Shown here: positions 18,443-26,885 of the stretch, in pieces
How the letters are laid out: each line of letters begins with the position of its first letter
How positions within the stretch are numbered: position 1 is the stretch's first letter
NCBI GenBank assembly: GCA_001507425.1
Contig: LMAJ01000018.1
Location: forward strand, 39,784-103,783
DNA length: 64,000 nt
DNA from: Flavobacteriaceae bacterium CRH
GTDB taxonomy: Bacteria; Bacteroidota; Bacteroidia; Flavobacteriales; Flavobacteriaceae
Direction of reading: 5' to 3'
Notes under the pieces: generated by a model
Told to the model about the DNA's origin: nothing
The model's database searches: none
Seen by the model: only the letters and a program-made list of their open reading frames with translations
Program-made: the position numbers and the translations under genes

Positions 18443-18510
18443 TTAATGTTCTTGAAGAAAAAGAATATTATAAAATAGAATAGAAATTCTTAATACTAAT
18501 TTTAATAAAC

Positions 18511-19017
18511 ATGAATTTAGAGAAAATTTTAGCCATTTCAGGGAAACCAGGTTTATATGTATTGAAAGTACAAACTCGTACAGGTTTCGTGGCAGAATCA
18601 TTATTAGACGGAAAAAAAATCACAGTAAACTTAAAAAGTAATGTAAGTTTACTTTCTGAAATTTCAATTTATACTTACGAAGGAGAAAAACCTTTAACAG
18701 AAGTAATGCAACGTATTGCAACAAAAGAAAATAAAGGTCAGGCTCTTTCTCATAAAGAAGATAATGCGAAATTAGCAGCTTACTTTAAAGAAATTTTACC
18801 AGAATATGATGAAGAAAGAGTTTATCCTTCTGATATTAAAAAAGTATTAAACTGGTACAACACACTTCAGGCAAAAGGTTTGGTTACTGATTTAGCTCCG
18901 GCTCCTGCTGAAACTAAAGAAGAAGCTGCTCCTGTTGCAGAAGAAAAAGCTAAAAAGGCACCAGCTGCAAAAAAAGCACCGGCAGCCAAAACAGCAAAAG
19001 CTAAAAAAGAAGAATAG
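18511..19017 (+). CDS. DUF5606 family protein with a Lys/Ala/Pro-rich tail
   Basis: The 168-residue protein has a conserved globular part (residues 1-130; EKILAISGKPGLYVLKVQTR at the start, YDEERVYPSDIKKVLNWYN near the end) that I recognise as DUF5606, known mainly from Bacteroidota and of unknown function. Residues about 135-168 form a low-complexity tail of Ala, Lys and Pro with KKAPAAKKAPAAK repeats, resembling histone H1-like tails. The SGKPGLY segment suggests a small beta-barrel at the N-terminus. Nucleic-acid binding is only an inference from the basic tail. Confidence 0.82.
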   Translation: MNLEKILAISGKPGLYVLKVQTRTGFVAESLLDGKKITVNLKSNVSLLSEISIYTYEGEKPLTEVMQRIATKENKGQALSHKEDNAKLAAYFKEILPEYDEERVYPSDIKKVLNWYNTLQAKGLVTDLAPAPAETKEEAAPVAEEKAKKAPAAKKAPAAKTAKAKKEE

Positions 19018-19041
19018 TAGCTAACTACATTTCAAATATAT

Positions 19042-19079
19042 AATCCTGTTAAGATATTTTCTTGACAGGATTTTTTTTT
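19042..19079 (+). terminator. Terminator after the DUF5606 gene
   Basis: AATCCTGT and ACAGGATT arms with inner TTAAG/CTTGA pairing, followed by a run of nine T. Confidence 0.8.
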
Positions 19080-19248
19080 AAAATTAGCTTTCATTTTAGA
19101 ATTGTATAAAAGATAATATTATTATTTTTGTAAGAAAAATAACAAAACATTAAAATAACAAACCAAACTCTTAATTTATAATTAAAACAGTTGGTTTTGT
19201 TTGATGTAGAAATTATAACGGAATATTAATATTTACTAACTATTGACT

Positions 19249-20058
19249 ATGAAAAGGATAAAAATAATATTTGTAATAGGCTTCGTTATAACAGCAATTA
19301 CAGCTTGTAATAACAAACCTAAAGAAATTGAAAATTCTGTAACATCTTCAGATTCAATAAAAAAAGAAGAACATCATAAAAAACATTGGAATTATGATGG
19401 AGAAACAGGACCGGAACATTGGTCAGAAATTGATCAGAATGATTGTGGTGGAAATGCGCAATCGCCTGTTGATATAGTTGAAACTGAAAAAGATAAAACA
19501 TTAAAACCTATTGAATTTCATTATAATCAAAAGACAAAAATTCATGACGTTATAAATAACGGACATTCCATTCAGTTTGATTTTGAACCGGGAGATTATG
19601 TAGTTATAAACGGAAATCAATATGATCTTAAACAATTTCATTTTCATGAGCCGGCAGAACATACTATAAAAGGAGTTAGATATCCGTTAGTTATTCATAT
19701 GGTACATAAAAGTAAAGAAGGAAAATTTGCCGTTTTAGCAATTATGGCTCAGGAAAATAAAAAAAGTAATGAAACTTTTGAATTTCTTGATAAATATTTA
19801 CCATCCAAAGTCAATGATACTGTCAAAGTTGATAATGATTTCAATATCAGTAAAGTTCTTCCTCAAAATAAAACCTATTATAATTACACGGGCTCATTAA
19901 CAACGCCTCCATGTACAGAAGGAGTGGAGTGGTTTATTTTTAAAAACCAGATCGATGTTTCCGTCAAAATGATTCAAGATTTAAAAAAAATAATGCCACT
20001 AAATAATTTTAGAAATATTCAGGAACTTAATGGCAGAAAAATTAAAGAATCAATCTAA
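19249..20058 (+). CDS. Lipoprotein alpha-carbonic anhydrase
   Basis: It interconverts CO2 and bicarbonate in the periplasm. The 269-residue protein starts at ATG 19249 (the frame is open from a TTG two codons earlier). Its signal peptide ends in a lipobox (ITAC, lipid-modified Cys20). Alpha-class motifs are GPEHWSEI, CGGNAQSPVDI, QFHFHEPAEH with zinc ligands His131 and His133, the third ligand His150 in YPLVIHMVHK, and GSLTTPPCTEGVEWF. Two Cys (66 and about 221) can form the usual disulfide. It is a single gene with its own terminator. Confidence 0.94.
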   Translation: MKRIKIIFVIGFVITAITACNNKPKEIENSVTSSDSIKKEEHHKKHWNYDGETGPEHWSEIDQNDCGGNAQSPVDIVETEKDKTLKPIEFHYNQKTKIHDVINNGHSIQFDFEPGDYVVINGNQYDLKQFHFHEPAEHTIKGVRYPLVIHMVHKSKEGKFAVLAIMAQENKKSNETFEFLDKYLPSKVNDTVKVDNDFNISKVLPQNKTYYNYTGSLTTPPCTEGVEWFIFKNQIDVSVKMIQDLKKIMPLNNFRNIQELNGRKIKESI

Positions 20059-20090
20059 AAAAGAAGGCATAATTTGCCTTCTTTTTTTGG
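20056..20090 (+). terminator. Terminator after the carbonic anhydrase gene
   Basis: AAAAGAAGGCA and TGCCTTCTTTT arms with a short AATT loop and a T tail. Confidence 0.8.
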
Positions 20091-20118
20091 GCATTACAGA
20101 ATACTCAATAAATTATTC

Positions 20119-20126
20119 TAATTTTG
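20119..20126 (+). promoter_or_regulatory. mazG -7 element
   Basis: TAATTTTG (TAnnTTTG), 19 bp before the mazG start. Confidence 0.5.
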
Positions 20127-20145
20127 GTAGTATAAAATAGAAAAA

Positions 20146-20916
20146 ATGAGCAAAGAACTTCAACTAAAGGCTTTTGAAAGATTATTAATTATAATGGATG
20201 AATTGCGTGAGCAATGTCCCTGGGACAAAAAGCAAACTTTGCAAACATTAAGACACCTCACAATCGAAGAAACTTATGAGTTAGGAGATGCTATTTTAGA
20301 TAATGATTTAAATGAAGTAAAAAAAGAATTAGGCGATTTGCTATTGCATATTGTTTTTTATGCAAAAATAGGTAGCGAAACCAACGATTTTGATATAGCC
20401 GATGTTTGTAATGAAATTTGCGATAAACTAATTCACCGTCATCCACATATTTATAGTGATACTGTTGTAAAAGATGAAGAGGAAGTGAAACAAAATTGGG
20501 AAAAATTAAAACTAAAAGAAGGCAAGAAATCAGTTTTAGAAGGCGTTCCAAAAAGTTTACCGGCATTAGTAAAAGCAAGCCGAATTCAGGATAAAGTAAA
20601 AGGCGTTGGTTTTGATTGGGAAGAACCACATCAGGTTTGGGATAAAGTGCAGGAAGAATTACAAGAATTACAAGTCGAAGTTGAAGCAGGTGATCAGGAT
20701 AAAATAGAAGCCGAATTTGGCGATGTTTTATTCTCTATGATCAATTATGCCAGATTCTTAAATGTAAATCCTGAAGACGCTTTAGAACGCACCAATAAAA
20801 AGTTTATCAAACGCTTTCAATATTTAGAAAGTAAGGCAGGTGAATTAGGAAAACCGTTAATGGATATGACGCTGGCAGAAATGGATGTATTTTGGAATGA
20901 AGCTAAAAAACTCTAG
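20146..20916 (+). CDS. mazG: Nucleoside triphosphate pyrophosphohydrolase MazG
   Basis: It hydrolyses NTPs and dNTPs to the monophosphate and pyrophosphate, a house-cleaning function. The 256-residue protein has tandem MazG domains: ELREQCPWDKKQTLQTLRHLTIEETYE with EVKKELGDLLLHIVFYA (residues about 17-75) and GFDWEEPHQVWDKVQEELQEL with EAEFGDVLFSMINYA (about 160-205). Each has the ExxE...ExxD metal-binding pattern. It ends one base before the stop of the convergent Crp/Fnr gene. Confidence 0.95.
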   Translation: MSKELQLKAFERLLIIMDELREQCPWDKKQTLQTLRHLTIEETYELGDAILDNDLNEVKKELGDLLLHIVFYAKIGSETNDFDIADVCNEICDKLIHRHPHIYSDTVVKDEEEVKQNWEKLKLKEGKKSVLEGVPKSLPALVKASRIQDKVKGVGFDWEEPHQVWDKVQEELQELQVEVEAGDQDKIEAEFGDVLFSMINYARFLNVNPEDALERTNKKFIKRFQYLESKAGELGKPLMDMTLAEMDVFWNEAKKL

Positions 20917-20917
20917 T

Positions 20918-21598
20918 TTATTCAGCTATTTTTTTTAATGCTTTTACATTTTTAAGCACAATTTTTTTTCCGATCAATTCTATTAATTCTAATTTATTAA
21001 AATCAGATAATAGGCGAATACAGCTTTCGGTTGCAGTTCCAATCATTCCCGCTAATTCCTCTCTCGTAAGCTGAACTTTTAAAGTATTATCTGTATTCTC
21101 GCCAAACGTATGGTGCAAATACAATAAAGTTTCTGCTAATCGTTGTTTTACTGTTTTTTGAGCCAATGCAATTTTGTCATTTTCAGATTCTTTTAAATCC
21201 TCACAAACAGTTTGCATCAGGTTCATTGAGAACTGATTGTTGTTGTTGAAAAAGTTGATAATCTCAGATTTTGGAATAAAGCAAACCTCCATGTCAGCAA
21301 TAGCTTTTGCAGATAAGTTGGCAGGTTCGTTACTGATCATAGAACGCTGTCCTAAAAGCTCTCCTGACTTAACTAATTTTACAATCTGGTCTTTTCCGTT
21401 CGCACTAAGTTTAGAAAGTTTTCCAACACCATCTTTTACACAAAAAACGCCGTTAGTTACTTCGCCCTCTTCAAAAATAGCATCCCCCTTTTTTATCTTG
21501 TAAGTTGTTTTGCTGTTGGCTAGTTTTAATACTTCATCTTTGGTTAGAGCTTTCAAAGAAGTTAGTTGGCGAACGATACATTGATCACATTTATTCAT
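20918..21598 (-). CDS. Crp/Fnr family transcriptional regulator
   Basis: The protein is 226 residues from ATG 21598; the longer TTG frame starts inside the -7 element. It has an N-terminal CDQC pair (Cys4, Cys7), a cyclic-nucleotide-binding-like beta-roll (GDAIFEEGEVTNGVFCVKDGVG, LLGQRSMISNEPANLSAKAI), a dimerisation helix and a C-terminal winged helix with LTREELAGMIGTATESCIRLLSDF, whose recognition helix matches the FNR type. It lacks the CxxxCxxCxxxxxC spacing of classical FNR. It is divergent from ccoI and shares with it a palindrome of the kind found before ccoS and hemN, so it is the likely regulator of the cbb3 locus. Confidence 0.88.
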   Translation of the reverse strand: MNKCDQCIVRQLTSLKALTKDEVLKLANSKTTYKIKKGDAIFEEGEVTNGVFCVKDGVGKLSKLSANGKDQIVKLVKSGELLGQRSMISNEPANLSAKAIADMEVCFIPKSEIINFFNNNNQFSMNLMQTVCEDLKESENDKIALAQKTVKQRLAETLLYLHHTFGENTDNTLKVQLTREELAGMIGTATESCIRLLSDFNKLELIELIGKKIVLKNVKALKKIAE

Positions 21599-21613
21599 GA
21601 CAATAATTTTGAG

Positions 21614-21621
21614 CAAAATTA
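21614..21621 (-). promoter_or_regulatory. -7 element of the Crp/Fnr gene
   Basis: TAATTTTG on the minus strand matches TAnnTTTG and lies 15 bp before the ATG at 21598. Confidence 0.5.
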
Positions 21622-21732
21622 ACCATTATTCACATCTTAAAGCATAATAGTTTCAGAAAAAAACAAGAAATAATCTAAATAATAAAATTGTATTTTTTAT
21701 TTTCAGTAAATTAGAATCATAATTTATTAAAG

Positions 21733-21748
21733 CATGATAAATGTCATA
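21733..21748. promoter_or_regulatory. Crp/Fnr-type palindrome upstream of ccoI
   Basis: CATGATAAATGTCATA is a 14/16-type match to the CATGATA-NN-TATCATG palindrome seen before ccoS. Its centre is 37.5 bp upstream of the end of TAAACTTTG (21770-21778), a -7-like element with one extra base. It also lies in the upstream region of the divergent Crp/Fnr gene. Confidence 0.65.
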
Positions 21749-21800
21749 CTTATAGTTTTTTATAATTTATAAACTTTGCACAAGTTAAAAAAAACAAGTT

Positions 21801-24188
21801 ATGAGCGAGCAAGGTTGTTTTCATTGCGGTTTAACCATTGCTAAAAATGAAGAAATCAATTTTGATGAGAAAAAGTTTTGCTGTAATGGATGTAAAACAG
21901 TTTACGAAATTTTTAGTCTTCATGATCTGACTTGCTATTATGACTTTGAAAAATCACCAGGAGCAACTCCACAAGATATTCAGGGTAAATATGACTTTCT
22001 TGATAGCGAAGCCATATTGTCAAAAGTTTTGGAGTTTCAAGAAGGAAATACAGCAATTGTATCTCTAAATATTCCACACATTCATTGCAGTTCTTGTATC
22101 TGGATTCTGGAAAATCTTAATAAATTACAATCAGGTATCAATATTTCTCAGGTTAATTTTCCCGAAAAAAAAGTACGAATTACTTATAATTCTGATCTGG
22201 TTTCACTTAAAAATATTGCTTATAGGTTAAGTTCAATTGGCTATGAACCTTATATTAGTTTAGAAAATTATGAAACAGGAAAAACCAATGTTGATCGAAC
22301 TCTGACTTATAAATTAGGGGTTGCATTTTTTTGTTTTGGAAATATCATGCTGCTCTCATTTCCTGAATATTTCGAAATAAAAGAATTTTGGCTTGATAAT
22401 TACAAACCATTTTTTAGAGCTTTAATTTTTGTTTTATCGTTGCCAAGTTTCTTATACTCAGCAAGCGGTTATTACGTCTCGGCATATAAAAGTATAAAAT
22501 CTAAAATGCTCAATATTGATATTCCTATTGCGTTAGGGATTATAGTAATGTTTATTCGAAGCACATTTGATATGCTTATGGATTATGGACCTGGTTTTTT
22601 CGACAGCTTAACAGGTTTGGTTTTCTTTATGTTACTCGGAAAAATGTTTCAAATCAAAACCTATAGTTTTTTAAGTTTTGAAAGAGATTTTAAATCCTAT
22701 TTTCCAATTGCCGTTACGAGAATTAATCAAGATACCTCTGAAGAAAGTGTGCCTGTTTACGATATCTTAAAAGGAAACAGATTATTGATTAGAAATCAGG
22801 AATTAATTCCCGTTGATGGTATTTTAATAAGTGAAAAAGCTGAAATTGATTATAGCTTTGTTACCGGAGAAGCGATTCCGATAGCTAAAAATTCTGGAGA
22901 TAAAGTATTTGCAGGAGGAAAACAAATTGGAAAAGTCATTGAAATGGAGGTATTGCATTCTGTTTCTCAAAGTTACCTCACGCAACTGTGGAGCAATGAA
23001 ATTTTTCAGAAAAATGTACTGCAAAAACATAAAACAATTACAGACACCATAAGTAGATATTTTACGCCAATATTATTGCTAATTGCTTTTGCAGGTTTTG
23101 GTTATTGGATATTTATTGACGCCAACAAAGCTTTTAATGTTTTTACCGCAGTATTAATTGTGGCTTGTCCTTGTGCACTGGCATTAACAGCGCCGTTTAC
23201 TTTTGGAAATATTTTACGAATTTTAGGAAAACAAAAGTTATATCTTAAAAATGCATTGGTAATCGAACAATTAGCCAAAGTAGACACTATAGTTTTTGAC
23301 AAAACCGGAACGATAACTACCCATAAAAAAGCGAATATTACTTATGAAGGTACTATAATTTCAGAAGAAAATACGATACTTATAAAAAATGTACTTCGCG
23401 GTTCAAATCATCCGTTAAGCAGAATGCTTTATGACTTTTTAACTGAAACAAAGAAAATTAAAATAGATGATTTTCAGGAAATAACCGGAAAAGGAATTCA
23501 GGCTTTTGTTGAAAATAAACAAATTATAATTGGTTCTTCTTCATTTGTTGAAGCTCCGGTTTCAGACTTATCCGAAATAGAAACAACTTCACTTCACATC
23601 AAAATTAATGATATTTATTACGGAAGATTCAACTTTAAAAACCAATATCGTGAAGGCCTTGAAGAGTTGTTTGTGAAACTCAGTAAAAGCTATCAAATCA
23701 AAATATTGTCAGGAGACAATGATGGAGAAAGAGCAAATCTTGAAGCTCTTTTGCCAAAAAACACACAGCTTATTTTTAATCAGAAACCCGAACAAAAATT
23801 ACAGTTTATAAAATCACTACAAGAAATTGGACAAAATGTAATGATGGTTGGTGATGGTTTAAACGATGCAGGAGCTTTAGCGCAAAGTAATGTTGGAATC
23901 TCAATTTCTGAGAATGTCAATGTTTTTTCTCCTGCCTGCGATGCTATTTTAGATGCAAGTGAGTTCTCAAAACTCGATTATTTTTTAAAATTATCGCATA
24001 AATCAATTGCAATAATAAAAATGAGTTTTGCCTTGTCGCTGCTCTATAATATTGTAGGGCTCTCCTTTGCAATTACAGGAAATTTACTTCCATTAGTGGC
24101 AGCTATTATTATGCCTTTAAGTACAATTACTATAGTAAGTTTTGTAACTATTATGGCTAACTACTTAAGCGTCAGAAAATTAAAGTAG
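21801..24188 (+). CDS. ccoI: Copper-translocating P-type ATPase for cbb3 oxidase (CcoI/FixI)
   Basis: It moves copper across the inner membrane for assembly of the cbb3 oxidase. The 795-residue protein has an N-terminal Cys-rich zinc-ribbon-like domain (CFHCG, then KKFCCNGCKTVYEIF), typical of CcoI, and a heavy-metal-associated domain with HIHCSSCI (Cys96, Cys99). Eight helices follow, with CPC in VACPCALALTAP near residue 455 as the metal site, the phosphorylation motif DKTGT near 500 and GDGLNDAGAL near 687. It is the first gene of the cco locus, divergent from the Crp/Fnr gene. Confidence 0.95.
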   Translation: MSEQGCFHCGLTIAKNEEINFDEKKFCCNGCKTVYEIFSLHDLTCYYDFEKSPGATPQDIQGKYDFLDSEAILSKVLEFQEGNTAIVSLNIPHIHCSSCIWILENLNKLQSGINISQVNFPEKKVRITYNSDLVSLKNIAYRLSSIGYEPYISLENYETGKTNVDRTLTYKLGVAFFCFGNIMLLSFPEYFEIKEFWLDNYKPFFRALIFVLSLPSFLYSASGYYVSAYKSIKSKMLNIDIPIALGIIVMFIRSTFDMLMDYGPGFFDSLTGLVFFMLLGKMFQIKTYSFLSFERDFKSYFPIAVTRINQDTSEESVPVYDILKGNRLLIRNQELIPVDGILISEKAEIDYSFVTGEAIPIAKNSGDKVFAGGKQIGKVIEMEVLHSVSQSYLTQLWSNEIFQKNVLQKHKTITDTISRYFTPILLLIAFAGFGYWIFIDANKAFNVFTAVLIVACPCALALTAPFTFGNILRILGKQKLYLKNALVIEQLAKVDTIVFDKTGTITTHKKANITYEGTIISEENTILIKNVLRGSNHPLSRMLYDFLTETKKIKIDDFQEITGKGIQAFVENKQIIIGSSSFVEAPVSDLSEIETTSLHIKINDIYYGRFNFKNQYREGLEELFVKLSKSYQIKILSGDNDGERANLEALLPKNTQLIFNQKPEQKLQFIKSLQEIGQNVMMVGDGLNDAGALAQSNVGISISENVNVFSPACDAILDASEFSKLDYFLKLSHKSIAIIKMSFALSLLYNIVGLSFAITGNLLPLVAAIIMPLSTITIVSFVTIMANYLSVRKLK

Positions 24189-24240
24189 GTTTTTTGTTGC
24201 ATTAAAGAATTTTTTAGTAATTTTAACATTCTTCTCGCAC

Positions 24241-24285
24241 CATGATATTTATCATGTTTTAAACGCCTGTAACCAAGTAATTTTG
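24241..24285 (+). promoter_or_regulatory. Crp/Fnr-type palindrome and -7 element upstream of ccoS
   Basis: CATGATATTTATCATG (24241-24256) is a perfect 7-2-7 palindrome. TAATTTTG (24278-24285) is an exact -7 element whose end is 36.5 bp from the palindrome centre. With a transcript start about 5 bp after the -7 element, the site would be centred near -41.5, the position of class II Crp/Fnr activation. Confidence 0.72.
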
Positions 24286-24303
24286 TTAACATAAATTTAC
24301 GGT

Positions 24304-24495
24304 ATGAGTGTTATCTATCTATTAATTTCAGTAAGTATTTTCGTAGCAATCGGGTTTTTTATTGCATTTATTGTCGCTGTTAAATCAGGCCAGTACGACG
24401 ATGATTATACGCCTTCAGTCAGAATGCTTTTTGACGATGAGATCAAAATTACCACTCAAAAAAATGATTCACCAACCGAAGAAAAACAAGTATAA
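24304..24495 (+). CDS. ccoS: cbb3 oxidase maturation protein CcoS
   Basis: A 63-residue protein with one membrane helix (residues about 4-25, IYLLISVSIFVAIGFFIAFIV) and the conserved juxtamembrane stretch AVKSGQYDD followed by a cytoplasmic tail with a PSVRMLFDDE segment. CcoS is needed for insertion of heme b and copper into CcoN. It lies between ccoI and ccoNO, with a 2-bp gap to ccoNO. Confidence 0.92.
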   Translation: MSVIYLLISVSIFVAIGFFIAFIVAVKSGQYDDDYTPSVRMLFDDEIKITTQKNDSPTEEKQV

Positions 24496-24497
24496 TT

Positions 24498-26687
24498 ATG
24501 GAAATGGAACAGTTTTATTACGACAACAAAATTGTAAAAAAATTCATTTACGCCACTATTCTTTTTGGAGTAGTTGGTATGTTAGTAGGGCTAACCCTGG
24601 CGGTTATGTACCTTTTTCCCAACATGACCGATGGGATTTCGTGGCTTAGCTATGGCAGATTAAGGCCTTTGCACACAAATGCAGTTATTTTTGCCTTTGT
24701 AGGAAATGCATTTTTTGCCGGAATGTATTACTCGATGCAGCGATTGCTAAAAGCCAGAATGTTTAGTGATTTTTTAAGCAATTTACATTTTTGGGGCTGG
24801 CAGCTCATTATTGTTGCAGCAGCCATAACATTACCCTTAGGTTATACTTCATCAAAAGAATACGCTGAACTGGAATGGCCTATTGATATTGCAATTGCGG
24901 TTATTTGGGTCGTTATGGGTATCAATATGATAGGTACAATGTTGCGTCGTAGAGAACGCCATTTATATGTAGCCATTTGGTTTTACCTGGCAACATTTGT
25001 GACTGTGGCTGTTTTACATATTTTTAATAATATCGAAATTCCGGTTTCAGGATTAAAAAGTTACTCTGTTTACGCTGGGGTTCAGGATGCTTTGGTACAA
25101 TGGTGGTACGGACATAATGCAGTTGCATTTTTCCTGACAACTCCATTTTTAGGTTTAATGTATTACTTTATTCCAAAAGTTGCCAATAGGCCTATTTATT
25201 CCTATCGTTTATCGATTATTCACTTTTGGTCATTAATTTTTATTTATATCTGGGCCGGACCGCACCATTTATTATACTCAGCTTTACCAAGTTGGGCCCA
25301 GAATTTAGGTGTAGCATTTTCAGTAATGCTTATCGCTCCGTCTTGGGGAGGTATGATCAACGGACTTTTAACGTTAAGAGGTGCGTGGGATAAAGTTCGT
25401 GAAGAACCAGTTTTAAAGTTTTTCGTAGTAGCCATTACAGGATACGGAATGGCAACTTTTGAAGGACCAATGCTATCACTAAAAAATGTAAACGCAATTG
25501 CGCATTATACAGACTGGATCGTCGCTCACGTACACGTTGGAGCCCTAGCCTGGAACGGATTTATGTCATTTGGTATCATCTATTGGTTAATTCCAAGAAT
25601 GACAAAAAGCAAATTATTCTCTAATAAATTAGCCAATTTCCATTTCTGGATCGGAACTTTAGGAATCATTTTATATGCATTACCAATGTATGTAGCAGGT
25701 TTTCAACAAGCATCAATGTGGAAACAGTTTAACCCTGATGGAACTTTAACTTATGGTAACTTTCTTGAAACCGTAACCGCAATTATGCCGTTATACTGGA
25801 TGAGAGCTATTGGAGGATCTTTATATCTAATAGGAATGTTGACATTGGTTTACAACATTATTATGACTATAAAAGTTGGTGATACCATCGAAGATGAGTT
25901 AGCTCAGGCTCCGGCATTACAAAGAATAAGCAGTAATAGATTAAGTGGAGAAAAATTCCATTCATGGTTAGAAAGAAAACCAATTCAGTTAACCATTTTA
26001 GCAACTATCGCTATTTTAATTGGAGGTATTATTCAGATTGTGCCAACGATTATGGTGAAATCAAATATTCCGACAATTTCAAGTGTAAAACCTTATTCAC
26101 CGCTAGAACTTGAAGGTCGTGATTTATATATAAGAGAAGGTTGTGTGGGATGTCACTCTCAATCCGTTCGACCATTTAGAAGCGAAGTAGAACGTTACGG
26201 ACCACAATCAAAAGCAGGTGAATTTGTCTATGATCATCCATTTTTATGGGGATCAAAACGTACCGGTCCTGATTTATTAAGAGTAGGTGGAAAGTATAAT
26301 GACAACTGGCATTTTAATCATTTCTGGAGTCCGCAAAGTATTTCTGCAGGTTCAATCATGCCGGGTTATAAATGGTTGTTTGATAACAAACCAATGGATA
26401 TTTCATTAACGCAAAAGAAAATGCAGATTATGGTTTCTCTTGGCGTTCCTTACACAGAAGCTGAAGTAGCAAACGCCCAGGCAGCATTAAGAACTCAGGC
26501 GGTTTCGATAGAAAAAAGCTTAGAAAATGATCCTGATTTTGTAAAAAGTTATGAGGACAGTAAAAAAGCTGCAGCCGCTAAAGGTGAAAAATTCGTACCG
26601 ATGAACGAGAGAGAAATCGTTGCCTTAATTGCTTACATACAAAGGCTTGGTACTGATATTAAAGTGAAAGAGACTTCTAAATTATAG
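24498..26687 (+). CDS. ccoNO: Fused cbb3 cytochrome oxidase subunits I and II (CcoN-CcoO)
   Basis: The 729-residue protein joins the catalytic CcoN subunit (residues about 1-465; twelve helices, RPLHTNAVIFAFVGN, WYGHNAVAFFLTTPFLG, HHLLYSALPSWAQN and YTDWIVAHVHVG carrying heme and Cu-B histidines) to the CcoO subunit (about 490-729). CcoO has one membrane anchor and a mono-heme cytochrome c domain (CVGCH near 549, with a distal Met expected in SIMPGYKWL). It is the terminal oxidase used at low oxygen. Such fusions are known from Bacteroidota. M1 or M3 could be the start. Confidence 0.95.
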   Translation: MEMEQFYYDNKIVKKFIYATILFGVVGMLVGLTLAVMYLFPNMTDGISWLSYGRLRPLHTNAVIFAFVGNAFFAGMYYSMQRLLKARMFSDFLSNLHFWGWQLIIVAAAITLPLGYTSSKEYAELEWPIDIAIAVIWVVMGINMIGTMLRRRERHLYVAIWFYLATFVTVAVLHIFNNIEIPVSGLKSYSVYAGVQDALVQWWYGHNAVAFFLTTPFLGLMYYFIPKVANRPIYSYRLSIIHFWSLIFIYIWAGPHHLLYSALPSWAQNLGVAFSVMLIAPSWGGMINGLLTLRGAWDKVREEPVLKFFVVAITGYGMATFEGPMLSLKNVNAIAHYTDWIVAHVHVGALAWNGFMSFGIIYWLIPRMTKSKLFSNKLANFHFWIGTLGIILYALPMYVAGFQQASMWKQFNPDGTLTYGNFLETVTAIMPLYWMRAIGGSLYLIGMLTLVYNIIMTIKVGDTIEDELAQAPALQRISSNRLSGEKFHSWLERKPIQLTILATIAILIGGIIQIVPTIMVKSNIPTISSVKPYSPLELEGRDLYIREGCVGCHSQSVRPFRSEVERYGPQSKAGEFVYDHPFLWGSKRTGPDLLRVGGKYNDNWHFNHFWSPQSISAGSIMPGYKWLFDNKPMDISLTQKKMQIMVSLGVPYTEAEVANAQAALRTQAVSIEKSLENDPDFVKSYEDSKKAAAAKGEKFVPMNEREIVALIAYIQRLGTDIKVKETSKL

Positions 26688-26691
26688 CATT

Positions 26692-26868
26692 ATGTTCGAA
26701 CAAATAAAACACAATATGGAGAATATATCGGGTGTAGAAATTTACCCTATACTTTCTCTCCTGATATTCTTTTTCTTTTTTGTAGGCTTAGGCTTTTGGG
26801 TGTTCTCCTATAAAAAAGATAAAATTCAGGAAATGAGTGAAATTCCTTTAGATGAAGGAGCAGTATAA
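26692..26868 (+). CDS. ccoQ: Small cbb3 oxidase subunit CcoQ
   Basis: A 58-residue protein with a single membrane helix (residues about 18-40, SLLIFFFFFVGLGFWVFSY) followed by KKDKIQEMSEIPLDEG, a short charged tail with the EIPL(D/E) ending that marks CcoQ in this group. It starts 4 bp after ccoNO and ends 17 bp before ccoP. CcoQ stabilises the CcoP-CcoNO complex. The position, size and helix make this a firm call even though it is very short. Confidence 0.88.
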   Translation: MFEQIKHNMENISGVEIYPILSLLIFFFFFVGLGFWVFSYKKDKIQEMSEIPLDEGAV

Positions 26869-26885
26869 TTTCAAAAGATAATAAA

